Shown here: piece by piece, positions 11,079-23,434 of the stretch
How positions within the stretch are numbered: position 1 is the first letter of the stretch
Layout of the letters: the number at the start of each line of letters is the position of its first letter
NCBI RefSeq assembly: GCF_003626975.1
Contig: NZ_CP032616.1
Span: 4,688,001-4,752,000 of the forward strand
Origin: Pseudomonas sp. DY-1
GTDB taxonomy: Bacteria; Pseudomonadota; Gammaproteobacteria; Pseudomonadales; Pseudomonadaceae
Direction of reading: 5' to 3'
Length of the DNA: 64,000 nucleotides
Notes under the pieces: model-generated
What the model was told of the DNA's origin: nothing
Database searches by the model: none
Seen by the model: only the letters and a program-made list of their open reading frames with translations
Program-made: the position numbers and the translations under genes

Positions 11079-11903
11079 TTATTTGACCAGCAACAGGTCG
11101 CAAGGCGGGTTTTGCAGGTAGCGCAGGGCAAGGCTGCCCAGAAGCGCCTGCGATATGAGGCTGCGCCCATGGCTGCCGAGAGCCAGCAATTGCGGGGAAT
11201 GCGCTGAAATAGCTTCGTCAAGCGCTCGGGGCAGGGCTCCGCTCACTACTTCAATCGCCACGGCTGGCACCTCGTCCGAGAGTCCGGAGAGCTCGTCTTC
11301 CAGAACATTCTCCAGCAGTTCTCGCTGGGTGGCGAGGAAGTCGGCTGAACTGTTGCTTTTCGACAGAAGACGGTTGCCCAGTTCCATCACGTTGATCGCG
11401 ACGAGCTGGGCGTCGCGAGGTACCAGGGTGCACCCCATACGCAGGGCGTCGCAGGCGCACAGGGAAAAATCCAGGGCCACTGCGGCGTTCTGATAGGGCC
11501 GCTCCGGTCGTTCTCCCACTACCAGCAGCAAAGGCGCGGCCAGATGACGGGCGACGCGCTCCAGCGTTGTGCCGATGAACAGTTCCGGTGCGTTGTGATG
11601 GTGCCGGCCGATCACCAGCAGGTCGGCGCCGATGTCGCCCATTTCCTCGAGGATCTGCTGGGCTGGGCGGCCCTTGCGCAGAAGCAATTGGCAGTCTTCG
11701 GCTCCAAGTCGCGCCAGATGCTCGTTGAAGTAGTGCTGGGCGGCGTCGCGCAGGTTGCTCTGCACCGCGTTGGGCAGATGGTCCTCGAGCACATGCAGCA
11801 AGGTGAGGCGTGCACCGTGTTGGCGGGCGAGCTGGATGGCGCGGTGCAGGGCGATGTCAGCTTCGTGGCTGAGGTCGTGGGCGACCAGGATGTGCTGGAA
11901 CAT
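11079..11903 (-). CDS. universal stress protein with two UspA domains
   Basis: The 274-residue protein has two tandem Usp folds. The first starts MFQHILVAHDLS and has a VIGRHHHN segment near residue 105. The second ends with LLALGSHGRSLISQALLGS, resembling the ATP-binding loop GxxGR(S/T) pattern of Usp proteins (here GSHGRS). The start at 11903 is preceded by AGGAGG; nine extra residues upstream are possible but lack such a site. Proteins of this type are cytoplasmic and support survival under stress or anaerobiosis. It is probably transcribed alone. Confidence 0.9.
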   Translation of the reverse strand: MFQHILVAHDLSHEADIALHRAIQLARQHGARLTLLHVLEDHLPNAVQSNLRDAAQHYFNEHLARLGAEDCQLLLRKGRPAQQILEEMGDIGADLLVIGRHHHNAPELFIGTTLERVARHLAAPLLLVVGERPERPYQNAAVALDFSLCACDALRMGCTLVPRDAQLVAINVMELGNRLLSKSNSSADFLATQRELLENVLEDELSGLSDEVPAVAIEVVSGALPRALDEAISAHSPQLLALGSHGRSLISQALLGSLALRYLQNPPCDLLLVK

Positions 11904-11975
11904 GGTGTGGGCCTCCTGTGAAGCCCACACTCTGCGGTCTTTCGCCGTGACAGCATTTGATCCAGCGCAAGGCTG

Positions 11976-12419
11976 TCAATAGGCCCGCATCTGGTAGAGC
12001 CCGCGGCTCTCGGCGACGACTTCACCACCGGCGTCCAGCAATTGCAGCTCCAGCCAGTACTCCGCCTTGCCGTTTGCCTCGGCATCCCGCTGGACACGTT
12101 CGATTTCCGCTTGGTCGATTCGGGCGTCCACCGTGATGTCCCCCTTGGCCGGGCGGCGGAAGCGCAGGTTCATTTCTTTCACGATGGGGTAGAAGCGACG
12201 ACTGTCGAAACTGTTGAGAAACAGGGTTCCACCGGGCACTTCGGCCAGTGTGAAAAGCGCACCTGCGTAGAGGGTGCCGATGTGGTTCTGATTGCCCTTG
12301 AATGGCATGCGCAAGCGCACGTGGCCGGGCTCCAGGAGCTCGGCTTTGAGGCCACTGCGTTTGACGAAAGCGATCTGTTCCTCGGTCAACTGGCGAACCA
12401 GTTCGATGGGCATGGACAT
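11976..12419 (-). CDS. hotdog-fold thioesterase-like protein (DUF4442/YiiD-C type)
   Basis: A 147-residue protein with the pattern of a PaaI/DUF4442-like hotdog fold. The segment HIGTLYAGALFTLAEVPGG corresponds to the hotdog helix, followed by strands such as KEMNLRFRRPAKGDITVDARI. Such proteins usually hydrolyse acyl-CoA, but the catalytic acid is not obvious and the substrate is unknown. GGAG lies 6 bases before the ATG at 12419. It follows trxC on the same strand at 89 bp and may share a transcript. Confidence 0.75.
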   Translation of the reverse strand: MSMPIELVRQLTEEQIAFVKRSGLKAELLEPGHVRLRMPFKGNQNHIGTLYAGALFTLAEVPGGTLFLNSFDSRRFYPIVKEMNLRFRRPAKGDITVDARIDQAEIERVQRDAEANGKAEYWLELQLLDAGGEVVAESRGLYQMRAY

Positions 12420-12508
12420 GGCGGGCTCCGACGTGGGGACTCACAGAGCCTAGCGACCTTGACCGTCCCGGCAATGACCGGGACGGCCAGACGCATTGAC
12501 CGGAGTGA

Positions 12509-12943
12509 TCAGACGCCTTGTGCGCTGAGCCAGCCGAGCAGCTGTGCCAGAGGTAAAGCGCCGCTCTGCCGGGCGACTTCCTTGCCGTCCTTGAACAGGA
12601 TCAGTGTCGGGATGGAGCGGATGTTCAATTGGCCGGCCAGATTGCGATTGGCTTCGCTGTCCAGCTTGCCCAGGCGGCAGCGGCCCTGGAGCTGGCTGGC
12701 GGCCTGCTGGTAGATGGGGGCGAAGGACTTGCAGGGGCCGCACCAGTCGGCCCAGACATCCACCAGCAGGGGCAGGTCGCCACGCAGCTGTTTGGCAAAG
12801 TCGGCTTCGTTCAGGTCGAAGGGGGTGGCGGGAAGTACGGCACTCTTGCAGTGCCCGCAGCGTGGGGAATCGCCCAGGCGGGCGGCGGGGATGCGGTTCA
12901 GCCCGGCGCATTGGGCGCAGGGAATGAGCAGGGGATCGGTCAT
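12509..12943 (-). CDS. trxC: thioredoxin 2 (zinc-containing)
   Basis: A 144-residue thioredoxin with the TrxC architecture. An N-terminal zinc-ribbon has C9/C12 and C29/C32, followed by a thioredoxin domain with the active site WCGPCK (C68, C71) and the cis-proline segment SIPTLILF. TrxC reduces protein disulfides and, in E. coli, belongs to the oxidative stress response. Its start codon is 8 bases after a GGAG that lies in a strong hairpin (12950-12979), which suggests translational control. It sits downstream of metY on the same strand. Confidence 0.95.
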   Translation of the reverse strand: MTDPLLIPCAQCAGLNRIPAARLGDSPRCGHCKSAVLPATPFDLNEADFAKQLRGDLPLLVDVWADWCGPCKSFAPIYQQAASQLQGRCRLGKLDSEANRNLAGQLNIRSIPTLILFKDGKEVARQSGALPLAQLLGWLSAQGV

Positions 12944-12949
12944 GGTCGA

Positions 12950-12979
12950 CTCCAGATCGGGATTGCCCCTGATCTGGAG
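12950..12979 (-). promoter_or_regulatory. leader hairpin covering the trxC ribosome-binding site
   Basis: In the minus-strand RNA, CUCCAGAUC pairs perfectly with GAUCUGGAG, and an inner GGG/CCC pair extends the stem across a one-base bulge. The 3' arm contains the GGAG Shine-Dalgarno of trxC, 8 bases from the AUG. No U run follows, so it is more likely to occlude the ribosome site than to terminate metY, although a terminator role cannot be excluded. Confidence 0.5.
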
Positions 12980-13010
12980 CCGGGACCGGCAGAAATCAAG
13001 TCCTGGGCGG

Positions 13011-14288
<1,278 letters not shown>

Positions 14289-14330
14289 GCAGTGCGTTCC
14301 TTCGGCAGTTAGAGGCACGCAGCATGTGAA

Positions 14331-14377
14331 AACACGCCGGCCCCGGTCAATCCGTCGAAAGGACTGACAGGGGCCGG
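14331..14377 (-). terminator. hairpin terminator of the TSUP transporter gene
   Basis: In the minus-strand transcript CCGGCCCC and GGGGCCGG close a long imperfect stem with further inner pairing (GTCA with TGAC), followed by CGTGTTTT. It separates the TSUP gene from metY. Confidence 0.6.
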
Positions 14378-14417
14378 AGCTAGAACATTTGCTTCTGTAC
14401 TTGGATCGTTGTCGCGA

Positions 14418-15392
14418 TCAGGACAGCGATTTGTAGATATTGAAGGCGCTGATCAGGGTGATCAGGCAGCCGACGATGATCAGTAGGGTGCGCGGCGACA
14501 GTTTCTTGCACAGCAGGGCGGCGAGGGGGGCTGCGAAGAGACCGCCGAAGACCAGGCCGGCGACCATCTTCCAGGTATCCGGTTCGCCGGCCAGGAGGAT
14601 GAAGGAAGTCGCGCTGGAGATGGTCAGGAAGAACTCCGCGAAGTTCACCGAACCGATCGTGGTGCGCGGGTCGGTGCCCGAGCCGATCAGGCTGCTGGTG
14701 ACCACCGGGCCCCAGCCACCACCGCCAGCGGCATCGACGAAGCCACCGAACAGGGCAAGCTTGGCCACGTGCTTGGGCGCTTTGCGCTTGGCTACATGGC
14801 GGTAGGCCTTGCTCAGGATGTACAGGCCCATCAGCAGCAGATAGGCGGAGATGAAGGGTTTGAGTGCAGCGCCATCGAACTGGGTGATCAGCACTGCGCC
14901 AAGTACGGCGCCGATGATGCCTGGCAGCAGCAGGCGCAGGAACAGGGATTTGTTGACGTTGCCCAGCTTCACATGGGAAATGCCGGACAGGCCGGTGGTG
15001 AAGACTTCGGCGATGTGCACGCTGGCGCTGGCCGCGGCGGGAGAGACGCCAGTGCTGAGCAGGAAGGTGGTGGCGGTGATGCCGTAGGCCATACCCAGGG
15101 CACCATCGATGACCTGGGCGAAGAAGCCTACGGCCACCGCGCTCCAGAAGCCCCTGCTGGTCAGGGCGTTCTCGATGATTTCGAAGCCGCTATTGCCGCC
15201 ATTGTCGAAGAACAGACGCCAGGCGAGGAAACCGAGCAGGCCCGCCAGGATGAGGATCGCCGCCCACATTGCAGCCCGCAGGACCGGGTGGTCGTCGGGG
15301 TGGGAAACGAAATCTTCGACTGGCGGGATTCCCAGCGCTTCGTGTTCGGTGTTGATCGAACTCTGGCTGAGATCGAGGTCGCGAATCTTCAT
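14418..15392 (-). CDS. TSUP-family anion transporter (TauE/SafE type)
   Basis: A 324-residue membrane protein. After a hydrophilic N-terminus of about 38 residues come roughly eight hydrophobic segments in the two-repeat TSUP pattern. The repeat signatures are FAQVIDGALGMAYG and the matching FGGFVDAAGGGGWGPV, each followed by a motif near the next helix. The family exports or imports sulfite, sulfoacetate, taurine-derived or similar small anions. The position beside metY favours a sulfur compound, which is inference. The ribosome-binding site is weak. An imperfect palindrome lies about 75 bp upstream. Confidence 0.88.
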   Translation of the reverse strand: MKIRDLDLSQSSINTEHEALGIPPVEDFVSHPDDHPVLRAAMWAAILILAGLLGFLAWRLFFDNGGNSGFEIIENALTSRGFWSAVAVGFFAQVIDGALGMAYGITATTFLLSTGVSPAAASASVHIAEVFTTGLSGISHVKLGNVNKSLFLRLLLPGIIGAVLGAVLITQFDGAALKPFISAYLLLMGLYILSKAYRHVAKRKAPKHVAKLALFGGFVDAAGGGGWGPVVTSSLIGSGTDPRTTIGSVNFAEFFLTISSATSFILLAGEPDTWKMVAGLVFGGLFAAPLAALLCKKLSPRTLLIIVGCLITLISAFNIYKSLS

Positions 15393-15464
15393 GCGGGCAC
15401 AGCGCCTGACAGTGGGTGGTAGAACAGGCTGGAATAAGCAGGGGGCTGAAGATAATTGGCTTTG

Positions 15465-15479
15465 CTTAGAGAGTCTAAG
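15465..15479. promoter_or_regulatory. short palindrome between divergent TSUP and racemase genes
   Basis: CTTAGA GAG TCTAAG is a perfect 6-bp inverted repeat with a 3-base centre in the 250-bp divergent intergenic region. It could be an operator. I see no recognisable regulator motif, and short palindromes arise by chance. Confidence 0.25.
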
Positions 15480-15642
15480 AAGATTTGTGCAGGTTTATAT
15501 TCCATTTTGTAAGAAGCAGGCGCTGCGATCATGCCGCGTCGGAATTGCCCGGTCTGTATCTCCCCGTTTCCTGGCAACTGTATTCCCGACTTGCGACGAG
15601 CCTGGACTAGTCTGGAGCTTTCTTGTCAGGGGAGTGGGTTTC

Positions 15643-16344
15643 ATGCGCATGCTGGGTGTGCTGGGCGGAATGAGCTGGGAGTCCACGGTGACCTACTACC
15701 AACTGCTCAATCGCGGTGTTCGTGATCGCTTGGGCGGACTGCATTCTGCGCCGTTGCTGCTGCATTCGGTGGATTTCGCGCAGATCGCCGCGCAGCAGAA
15801 GGCGGGAGAGTGGGATGCCGCTGGCGAGGTGCTGGCGCAAGCCGCAAGGGGGCTGGAAGGGGCCGGTGCGACGGCCCTGCTGCTGGCCACCAACACCATG
15901 CACAAGGTCGCTGCGGCCGTCGAGCAGGCTGTGGATATCCCGCTGCTGCACATTGGCGATGCCGTTGGCGGGGCGCTGCGTGAGGGGGGCGTCGAGCGCG
16001 CGGCCCTGCTGGGCACCCGCTTCACCATGCAGGAAGATTTCTATCGCGAGCGCCTGGATCGTAACTTCGGCATCCAGGTGTTGGTGCCCGACGCTGAGGC
16101 GATGGTGGAAATCGACCGGGTGATCTTCCAGGAGCTCTGTGTGGGTCAGTTCCTGCCTGTTGCCCGAAGCTTCTACCTCGACCAATTGGCCCAGTTGAAG
16201 GCGCGGGGCGCGCAGGCCGCCATCCTCGGTTGTACCGAAATCGGTCTGTTGCTGGACGGCTGCGCCTCGCCACTGCCGCTGGTGGACAGCGCCGAGCGAC
16301 ATGTGGCGATGGGCCTGGAGTGGATGTTGGGTCGCCAGCCATGA
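15643..16344 (+). CDS. aspartate/glutamate racemase family protein (YgeA-like)
   Basis: A 233-residue member of the Asp/Glu racemase superfamily. GVLGGMSWESTVTYY at the N-terminus is the family signature. The two catalytic positions are T83 in LATNTMHK and C197 in LGCTEIG. This Thr/Cys pair, rather than Cys/Cys, matches what I recall for E. coli YgeA, which acts mainly on L-Asp and L-Glu. CAGGGGAGTGG lies just before the ATG at 15643; the open frame upstream to 15109 is antisense to the TSUP gene and is rejected. It converges on selO with a REP hairpin between them. Confidence 0.9.
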   Translation: MRMLGVLGGMSWESTVTYYQLLNRGVRDRLGGLHSAPLLLHSVDFAQIAAQQKAGEWDAAGEVLAQAARGLEGAGATALLLATNTMHKVAAAVEQAVDIPLLHIGDAVGGALREGGVERAALLGTRFTMQEDFYRERLDRNFGIQVLVPDAEAMVEIDRVIFQELCVGQFLPVARSFYLDQLAQLKARGAQAAILGCTEIGLLLDGCASPLPLVDSAERHVAMGLEWMLGRQP

Positions 16345-16346
16345 TT

Positions 16347-16404
16347 TGTAGGAGCCAGCTTGCTGGCGAAAAAACCGCCGTTCGCTAGCAAGCTAGCTCC
16401 TACA
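16347..16404. repeat. REP-type inverted pair between racemase and selO
   Basis: Two 24-base units, 16347-16370 and 16381-16404, lie head to head around a 10-base spacer. Each has the TGTAGGAGC...GCGAA form of a well-known Pseudomonas REP family. The pair can fold into one long hairpin and probably also acts as a bidirectional terminator for the two convergent genes. Confidence 0.85.
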
Positions 16405-16415
16405 GGGATCGCGGC

Positions 16416-17888
<1,473 letters not shown>

Positions 17889-17929
17889 TCATGCCGCAGT
17901 GCAGGCTGGAAGTACGCAGGCAAAGCGGA

Positions 17930-20900
17930 TCACCTGGCCTCCGGAACCGGGGTCTTGCCCTTGATCGTCACCTCGTCGACTGCTTCCTCTGCCTCCTCGA
18001 CCTGCTTCTTGCTCCGGCGAGAGAGGGTGATGTCCATCTTCGGCGTACTGGACGTGTTGATGTCATGTTCCTTGAACAGCTCGTCGATGCGTCGGTTCAG
18101 TTCATCGGTGGCCAGGCCACGGTCGCTGAGTTCACGAACGTAGATCTTCAGCTCGTGGTCCAGGGTGGACGTGCCGTAGGTCTTCAGCTGCACAGTGGGC
18201 GCCGGGTCGCGCAGCACCCGCGTGTTCTCCTGGGTGGCTTGCAGCAGCAGTTTGCGCACGAGCTCAAGGTCGAGGTCGCTACTGCGGTTGACGCTGTACT
18301 CGAGCACGATCCGGGTGACGGTGTCGGTGAGGGTCCAGTTGATCAACTGGCTGGTGAGGAAGATCTGGTTAGGCACTATCACTTCCTTGCGGTCGCTGTC
18401 GGTGATGTGCGTGGCGCGAATGCGGATTCGGTTCACCGTGCCGGTGACGGTGCCGATAGTCACCAGGTCGCCGATTCGCACCGGGCGCTCGAACAGCAGG
18501 ATCAGGCCGGAAATGAAGTTGGCGAAGATTGCCTGCATGCCGAAGCCGATACCGACGGAAAGCGCGGCCACCAGCCACTGCAGCTTGTCCCAGCTGACCC
18601 CGAGGGTGGACAGCGCACTGACGAAGCCGATGCCGGCGATGGCGTAGGACAGCAGCGTAGTGGTGGCGTAGGCGCTGCCCTGGGCCAGCTTGAGTCGCGA
18701 CAGCACCAGCACTTCCAGCAGGCCCGGCAGGTTTCGCGCGAGCGCCGTGGTGATGCCGGCGATGATCAGCGCGCCCAGAACGTCGAGCAGGCTGATCGGT
18801 ACCAGGGTGGCGGCGTCGCCGGTACCGCTGGAGTACTGGTATAGGGTGACCTGATCAAGGTAGGCGAACACACTGATGAGGTCGGCCCAGACCAGGTACA
18901 GGCCGGTAATGAACACGCCCAGCAGTGCCAGGCGGATCAGGCGCAGCGATTGCTGGTTGACCTTCTCGATGTCGAGGGCCGGCTCTTCCACCACCACTTC
19001 CTCGCCCTCGGCGTTTTCCTTGGTTTGCGCCTGGCGCTTGGCGAGCACGCGCTGGTAAGCCAGGCGCCGCGCCGCCACGGCGAGGCCGCGAACGAAGGTG
19101 GCCTCGACCAGCAGCAGGAGGATCAGCAGGTAAAGGGTGGTGATCAGGCGGTCGGTGAGCTTGAGCGAGGTGTAGTAGTAGCCGAAGCCCACCGCGACGA
19201 TGAGCGCCAGCGGCAGCAGGGTGAAGGCGACGCCGATCAGCAGGCGGAAGGGCGAGGTCTGCTCGCGCATCGGTTCGGCGAGCAGCAGGTTGCTCAGTAC
19301 CAGGGTCATCAGGGCATAGCAGCTGAGGACCACGAGTACGCCGATGATGTCGTCGGCGAGGGCGGCCGGCTGGTGTTCGGCCACCGTGACTATGGCTACC
19401 AGCGCCATGACCACGCCGCCGAGGCGACGGATCTGGCTGCGCAGGAACGCGACCTGCGGGCGGTCCCAGTGGAAGTGCAGCTCGGCGACTCCGCCCGGGG
19501 CGAGGATGCGGTAGAGGGTGTAGAACACCATCCAGGCCTGACCCATCTCCATCAGGGCCGCCCCCAGGGTGGCGTTCTGGCCGCGGGCGTCGATCTGCAG
19601 GGCGAAGCCACAAAGGACGAAGAACAGGCTGACCGGCAGGGCCAACAGCACCGTGAGAAGCAGTGCCATGGGCGTGTGCAGCTGGCTGTCACGCTTGAAG
19701 TGGCCGACGTCCTGGTTGATTTCGTTGAGCTTGGCGTAGAGGTAGCGGCGCTTCCACAGCAGGCCGCCGATTACCAGCAACAGGGGCAAGAACAGCCAGG
19801 GGCGGTCCACCAGGCCTTCGCCCAGTTCGCGCACGCCCGCGCCCCAGGGCATATCGACCAGCTGGCGCTCCAGCAGGTGGGGGGCGGACTTGAGCCAGTT
19901 GAGGTCCAGCGGCTTGTTGCTGGGAATCCAGAACATCTGCTCGTCGAGGGTGTTGCGCAGGGCCTGGGACGTTTCCTGCAACTGCTTCTGGTTGAGCTGC
20001 AGGGTGATGGATTCGTTCAGCAGGTTGTTCAGCTCGCGGCTCAGACGATCGAGCAGCTCACTGCGGGTGGAAACCAGGTCGGTCAGGGTGGTGCGCAATT
20101 CCGGCGTGACCTGCTCCGGCGGCTGATCGGCGAGCAGGCTGTCGACGTAGGCCTGGGGATTGCCCAGCTTGTCGCGCTGCTGATTCAGCTCGAACTGGTA
20201 GAGGCGGATGTCGGCGATCTCATCGGCCAGGTTGGTGTCCAGGTGCAGATGGGGCAGGGCCTGCTTCTGCTGGTAGAGAATCTTGGCCAGCAGCAGGCTG
20301 CCCTTGAGCACGCTGATCTGCTCCTCCAGGGCCTGATCGGCCTGGCTGAGGTTGTCCAGTTGCTGGCGGGTCTGCAGGTTCTGCTGGGTCAGTTCATTCA
20401 GGCGGTCGGTGGAGCGCAGCAGGTAGTCGGACATCTTCAGGTTGATGGCGCTTTCCTTCGCCACCACGCTGTCCGGCGTGGCCTTGTCGGCGTCGCGGGC
20501 GAGTTCCGCCACCGTCTGCTCCGAGCTTTCCCGGCGCATCTCGTTGATCACCGACTGCAGATCCTGGGTTTCCTGTTCCAGTCGGCGGATACGCTCCATG
20601 AGCAGGTCGCGGCGGCTGTTGCCGAGATCCTGCAGCAGGCTGTTACCGGCGAGCTCCTCGCGGCGCAGTTCGGTCTGAGCGGCCAGGGCGGCAAGCTCGG
20701 CATTGAGCAGGCTGCGCTGTTCTTCGCTGATGGTCTTGCCCGCCTCCTTGCCGGACTTGAGCGTGGCGTTGATCTGCTGGGTGCGCGACTGGTTGCTGCT
20801 GATCTCGGCCTGGGCCCGCTCCGGGCGGGTTTGGGAGGTGATGATCAGGCTGTTGGCTTCGGTCAGCGATTTCTGCAGCTCGGCGAGCTCGCTGCTGCGA

Positions 20901-21271
20901 CTGTCCAGCAGCTTTTCCAGCTGCCCGAGTTCGGACTTGCCGTAGCGCTCCTTCACCGGTACCGGCGGACTGGTCTTCAGGCGTGCGAGTTCACGTTGGG
21001 ATTCGCCGACAAGACGGGGAGCGCTCTCCAGTTGGCGCTTGAGGGCGGCGAGGGCCTGCTCGCTCTCCTGCTTGCTGGAGATGAAGGACTGGGTCTGCTC
21101 CTCGATCGAGGGCTTGGCCACGGTTTCGGCGCCAGCGGTCTTGCTCTCGGCAGGCGCGGCGGCCGGCTTGGGCAAGCCGGGGGTGGCAGGGGTGGCGGCT
21201 TGCAGGTAGGCCGGCGTCAGGCAGACGCCCAGCAGGGCGGCAGCGAAAAAGGTGCGCAAGGAAGCAATCAT
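17930..21271 (-). CDS. mscK: large mechanosensitive channel, MscK/KefA type
   Basis: A 1113-residue channel protein that releases solutes during osmotic downshock. It starts with a cleavable-looking signal peptide (to AATPATPG). A long periplasmic coiled-coil follows to about residue 470, rich in Gln, Leu and Glu. About eleven hydrophobic segments come next, and the C-terminal quarter is an MscS domain. That domain has the pore-lining helix region (GIGFGMQAIFANFISGLILL) and the beta-domain VRIGDLVTIGTVTGTVNRI. The length matches MscK. It corresponds, as I recall, to PA5022. The adjacent K+/H+ antiporter gene supports a role in potassium and osmotic control. Confidence 0.93.
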   Translation of the reverse strand: MIASLRTFFAAALLGVCLTPAYLQAATPATPGLPKPAAAPAESKTAGAETVAKPSIEEQTQSFISSKQESEQALAALKRQLESAPRLVGESQRELARLKTSPPVPVKERYGKSELGQLEKLLDSRSSELAELQKSLTEANSLIITSQTRPERAQAEISSNQSRTQQINATLKSGKEAGKTISEEQRSLLNAELAALAAQTELRREELAGNSLLQDLGNSRRDLLMERIRRLEQETQDLQSVINEMRRESSEQTVAELARDADKATPDSVVAKESAINLKMSDYLLRSTDRLNELTQQNLQTRQQLDNLSQADQALEEQISVLKGSLLLAKILYQQKQALPHLHLDTNLADEIADIRLYQFELNQQRDKLGNPQAYVDSLLADQPPEQVTPELRTTLTDLVSTRSELLDRLSRELNNLLNESITLQLNQKQLQETSQALRNTLDEQMFWIPSNKPLDLNWLKSAPHLLERQLVDMPWGAGVRELGEGLVDRPWLFLPLLLVIGGLLWKRRYLYAKLNEINQDVGHFKRDSQLHTPMALLLTVLLALPVSLFFVLCGFALQIDARGQNATLGAALMEMGQAWMVFYTLYRILAPGGVAELHFHWDRPQVAFLRSQIRRLGGVVMALVAIVTVAEHQPAALADDIIGVLVVLSCYALMTLVLSNLLLAEPMREQTSPFRLLIGVAFTLLPLALIVAVGFGYYYTSLKLTDRLITTLYLLILLLLVEATFVRGLAVAARRLAYQRVLAKRQAQTKENAEGEEVVVEEPALDIEKVNQQSLRLIRLALLGVFITGLYLVWADLISVFAYLDQVTLYQYSSGTGDAATLVPISLLDVLGALIIAGITTALARNLPGLLEVLVLSRLKLAQGSAYATTTLLSYAIAGIGFVSALSTLGVSWDKLQWLVAALSVGIGFGMQAIFANFISGLILLFERPVRIGDLVTIGTVTGTVNRIRIRATHITDSDRKEVIVPNQIFLTSQLINWTLTDTVTRIVLEYSVNRSSDLDLELVRKLLLQATQENTRVLRDPAPTVQLKTYGTSTLDHELKIYVRELSDRGLATDELNRRIDELFKEHDINTSSTPKMDITLSRRSKKQVEEAEEAVDEVTIKGKTPVPEAR

Positions 21272-21433
21272 CGCGATCGGGCAGCTCGGGTTCGAATGCG
21301 GCTAATGATATGCCACGACGGCCTTTGCGGGGCTGCCGGGCACGAGCGGTTGTGATCCGGGGCGCGTATTGGCGAACCCCATGGTTTCCATGGCGGGGGC
21401 CTAGACCTGAAAGTGCCGTCCTTGAGGGTTTCC

Positions 21434-23176
21434 CTAGAGGAATAGCCCCGGTCGGCTCTGACCTTCGGGGAATTTGACGCCTACTTTGCGCACCTTGTTC
21501 CCTTCCATCAGAGCAACGGTCCAGGTCAGGCCGTTCCACTCCACCTGGTCGCCAACCACCGGCTCGCCGCCGATTTCATGGGCGATGAAACGACCAAGAG
21601 GCTGCTGGCCGTCCTGTTCGCCGAGCTTGAGGCCGTAGAGCGAAGCCACTGCGGATAGCTGTGCGTCGCCTTCCAGGACGAAGTCGCCGAAGAAACGCAG
21701 GTCCAGACCCCGCTGTGGTGCCTGGCTGAACAGCTTGCCCAGCGCTGAAAGGTCATGCTCATGGCCGACTACGCAGAGGATGTCGCCGGCTTCCAGGGTG
21801 GTACTGCCCGAGGGGTGCAGCAGTTCCTTGCCGCGGAAGAGTGCAGCGATGCGTGTGCCTTCAGGCATCTTCAGTTCGCGCAGGGCGGCGCCAATGCACC
21901 ACTTCTCGGCTCCCAGACGGTAGACGAACAGCTCCCACTCACTGGTGGGGTGTACTTCCAGGCCGGCCCGGGAAATGGGCGCAGGCTCAGGCGGCACGGT
22001 CACGCGCAGGAGTTTGGCCGCCCAGGGCAGGCTGGTGCCTTGCAGCACCAGCGAGACCAGCACGATGAAGAAGGCAACGTTGAAGAAGAGCTGGGCATTG
22101 GGAAGCCCGGCCATCAGCGGGAATACCGCCAGAATGATGGGCACCGCGCCACGCAGACCGACCCAGGCGATGAAGGCCTTCTCGCGGTCATGGAAGGCGC
22201 GGAACGGCGCCAGACCAAGGAAGATCGACAGCGGCCGGGCGATCACGATCATCCACAGGGCCAGGCCCAGGGCCGGCAGGATGATCGGGAAGAGTTCGTG
22301 GGGTGTCACCAGCAGGCCCAGCACAAGGAACATGCCGATTTGTGCCAGCCAGGTCAGGCCATCGAGAATATGCAGGATGCCGTGGCGCGAACGGATGGGC
22401 CGGTTGCCGAGGAACAGGCCGAACAGGTACACCGCGAGGATGCCGCTGCCATGCACGGCGTTGGTCAGGGCGAACACCAGCAGGCCGCCCGCAACCACCA
22501 GCAGGGGGTAGAGGCCGTTGGCCAGGGTCAGGCGGTTGATCATTTGCAGCATCAACCAGCCGCCGGCGAAGCCCATCACGGTGCCGACACCGAACTGCTG
22601 GATGATGTGAACGACGAAGGTCCAGCTGAAGCCACTCTGGCCGGTTGCGAGCATCTCGATCATGGTTACCGTGAGGAACACGGCCATGGGGTCGTTGCTG
22701 CCGGACTCGATTTCCAGGGTGGCACTGACGCGCTCGTTGAGGCCGCGCCCACCGAGCAGGCTGAAGACCGCCGCGGCGTCAGTAGAGCCGACGATGGCGC
22801 CGATCAGCAGACCTTCCAGGGTACTCAGGTTGAACAGCCAGGCGGCCGCGACGCCGGTCAGCCCGGCGGTTACCAGCACACCGACCGTGGCCAGGGACAG
22901 CGAGGGCCAGAGTGCCACCCGGAAGGTGGCCGCGCGGGTCCGCATGCCGCCGTCGAGCAGGATGATCGCCAACGCCAGGTTGCCGACCAGATAGGCCTGG
23001 GAATAGTTGTTGAAGACGATACCGCCGGGGCCGTCGCTGCCGGCGAGCATGCCAACCACGAGGAACACCACCAGGATGGGGACGCCGAAGCGAGATCCGA
23101 AGGCGCTGACCAGAATGCTCATGCCTACCAGCACCGCGCCGATCAGGAACAGGCTATTGACGGTGGTGGCATCCAC
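21434..23176 (-). CDS. nhaP2: K+/H+ antiporter, CPA1 family with C-terminal regulatory domains
   Basis: A 580-residue antiporter. Residues 1 to about 390 carry 12 to 13 hydrophobic segments with the CPA1 motifs [14 protein letters not shown] and [13 protein letters not shown], the second containing the paired Asn-Asp of the ion site. A TrkA-C (RCK-C) domain follows from about 400 to 480, then a CorC/HlyC-type domain. This layout is that of NhaP2/CvrA, which exchanges K+ or Rb+ for H+. I choose the GTG at 23176 because AAGGAG precedes it by 7 bases and it gives the usual [11 protein letters not shown] start; ATGs further upstream lack such a site. Confidence 0.93.
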   Translation of the reverse strand: MDATTVNSLFLIGAVLVGMSILVSAFGSRFGVPILVVFLVVGMLAGSDGPGGIVFNNYSQAYLVGNLALAIILLDGGMRTRAATFRVALWPSLSLATVGVLVTAGLTGVAAAWLFNLSTLEGLLIGAIVGSTDAAAVFSLLGGRGLNERVSATLEIESGSNDPMAVFLTVTMIEMLATGQSGFSWTFVVHIIQQFGVGTVMGFAGGWLMLQMINRLTLANGLYPLLVVAGGLLVFALTNAVHGSGILAVYLFGLFLGNRPIRSRHGILHILDGLTWLAQIGMFLVLGLLVTPHELFPIILPALGLALWMIVIARPLSIFLGLAPFRAFHDREKAFIAWVGLRGAVPIILAVFPLMAGLPNAQLFFNVAFFIVLVSLVLQGTSLPWAAKLLRVTVPPEPAPISRAGLEVHPTSEWELFVYRLGAEKWCIGAALRELKMPEGTRIAALFRGKELLHPSGSTTLEAGDILCVVGHEHDLSALGKLFSQAPQRGLDLRFFGDFVLEGDAQLSAVASLYGLKLGEQDGQQPLGRFIAHEIGGEPVVGDQVEWNGLTWTVALMEGNKVRKVGVKFPEGQSRPGLFL

Positions 23177-23434
23177 TGGCGGCTCCTTGCAAATGGGGGG
23201 ATGGAAAAACGGCATGCAGGGGCGCATGCCGAGGAATTCTAACCTGCCGGTGGCAAGGCCCTGCAAGATTTCATGCAGGGTTCTTGCCAGCGTCGGGAAG
23301 CCCTTGGGCAGGAGAAGTGGGTCGAGGTTCCCCGGAAGCGAGGCAAGCGTCCGAGAAGAGTGCGTTAGCGGAGTTGCGACGGCAGGAATTCCGATCCGTC
23401 TTGCACGGCCGTTTGCGATGTTTTGCTACGCGCA
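23177..23434 (-). promoter_or_regulatory. leader and promoter region of the antiporter gene
   Basis: This gap of about 260 bases lies between the antiporter start and the acyl-CoA dehydrogenase terminator. It contains the AAGGAG of the antiporter gene at its left end. I see no convincing promoter, operator or small gene in the remainder. Confidence 0.3.

Noticed and set aside
18950..21355. 801-codon open frame antisense to mscK
   Set aside because: Composition is Gln/Gly/Leu-rich antisense translation of the coiled-coil region. No family resemblance.
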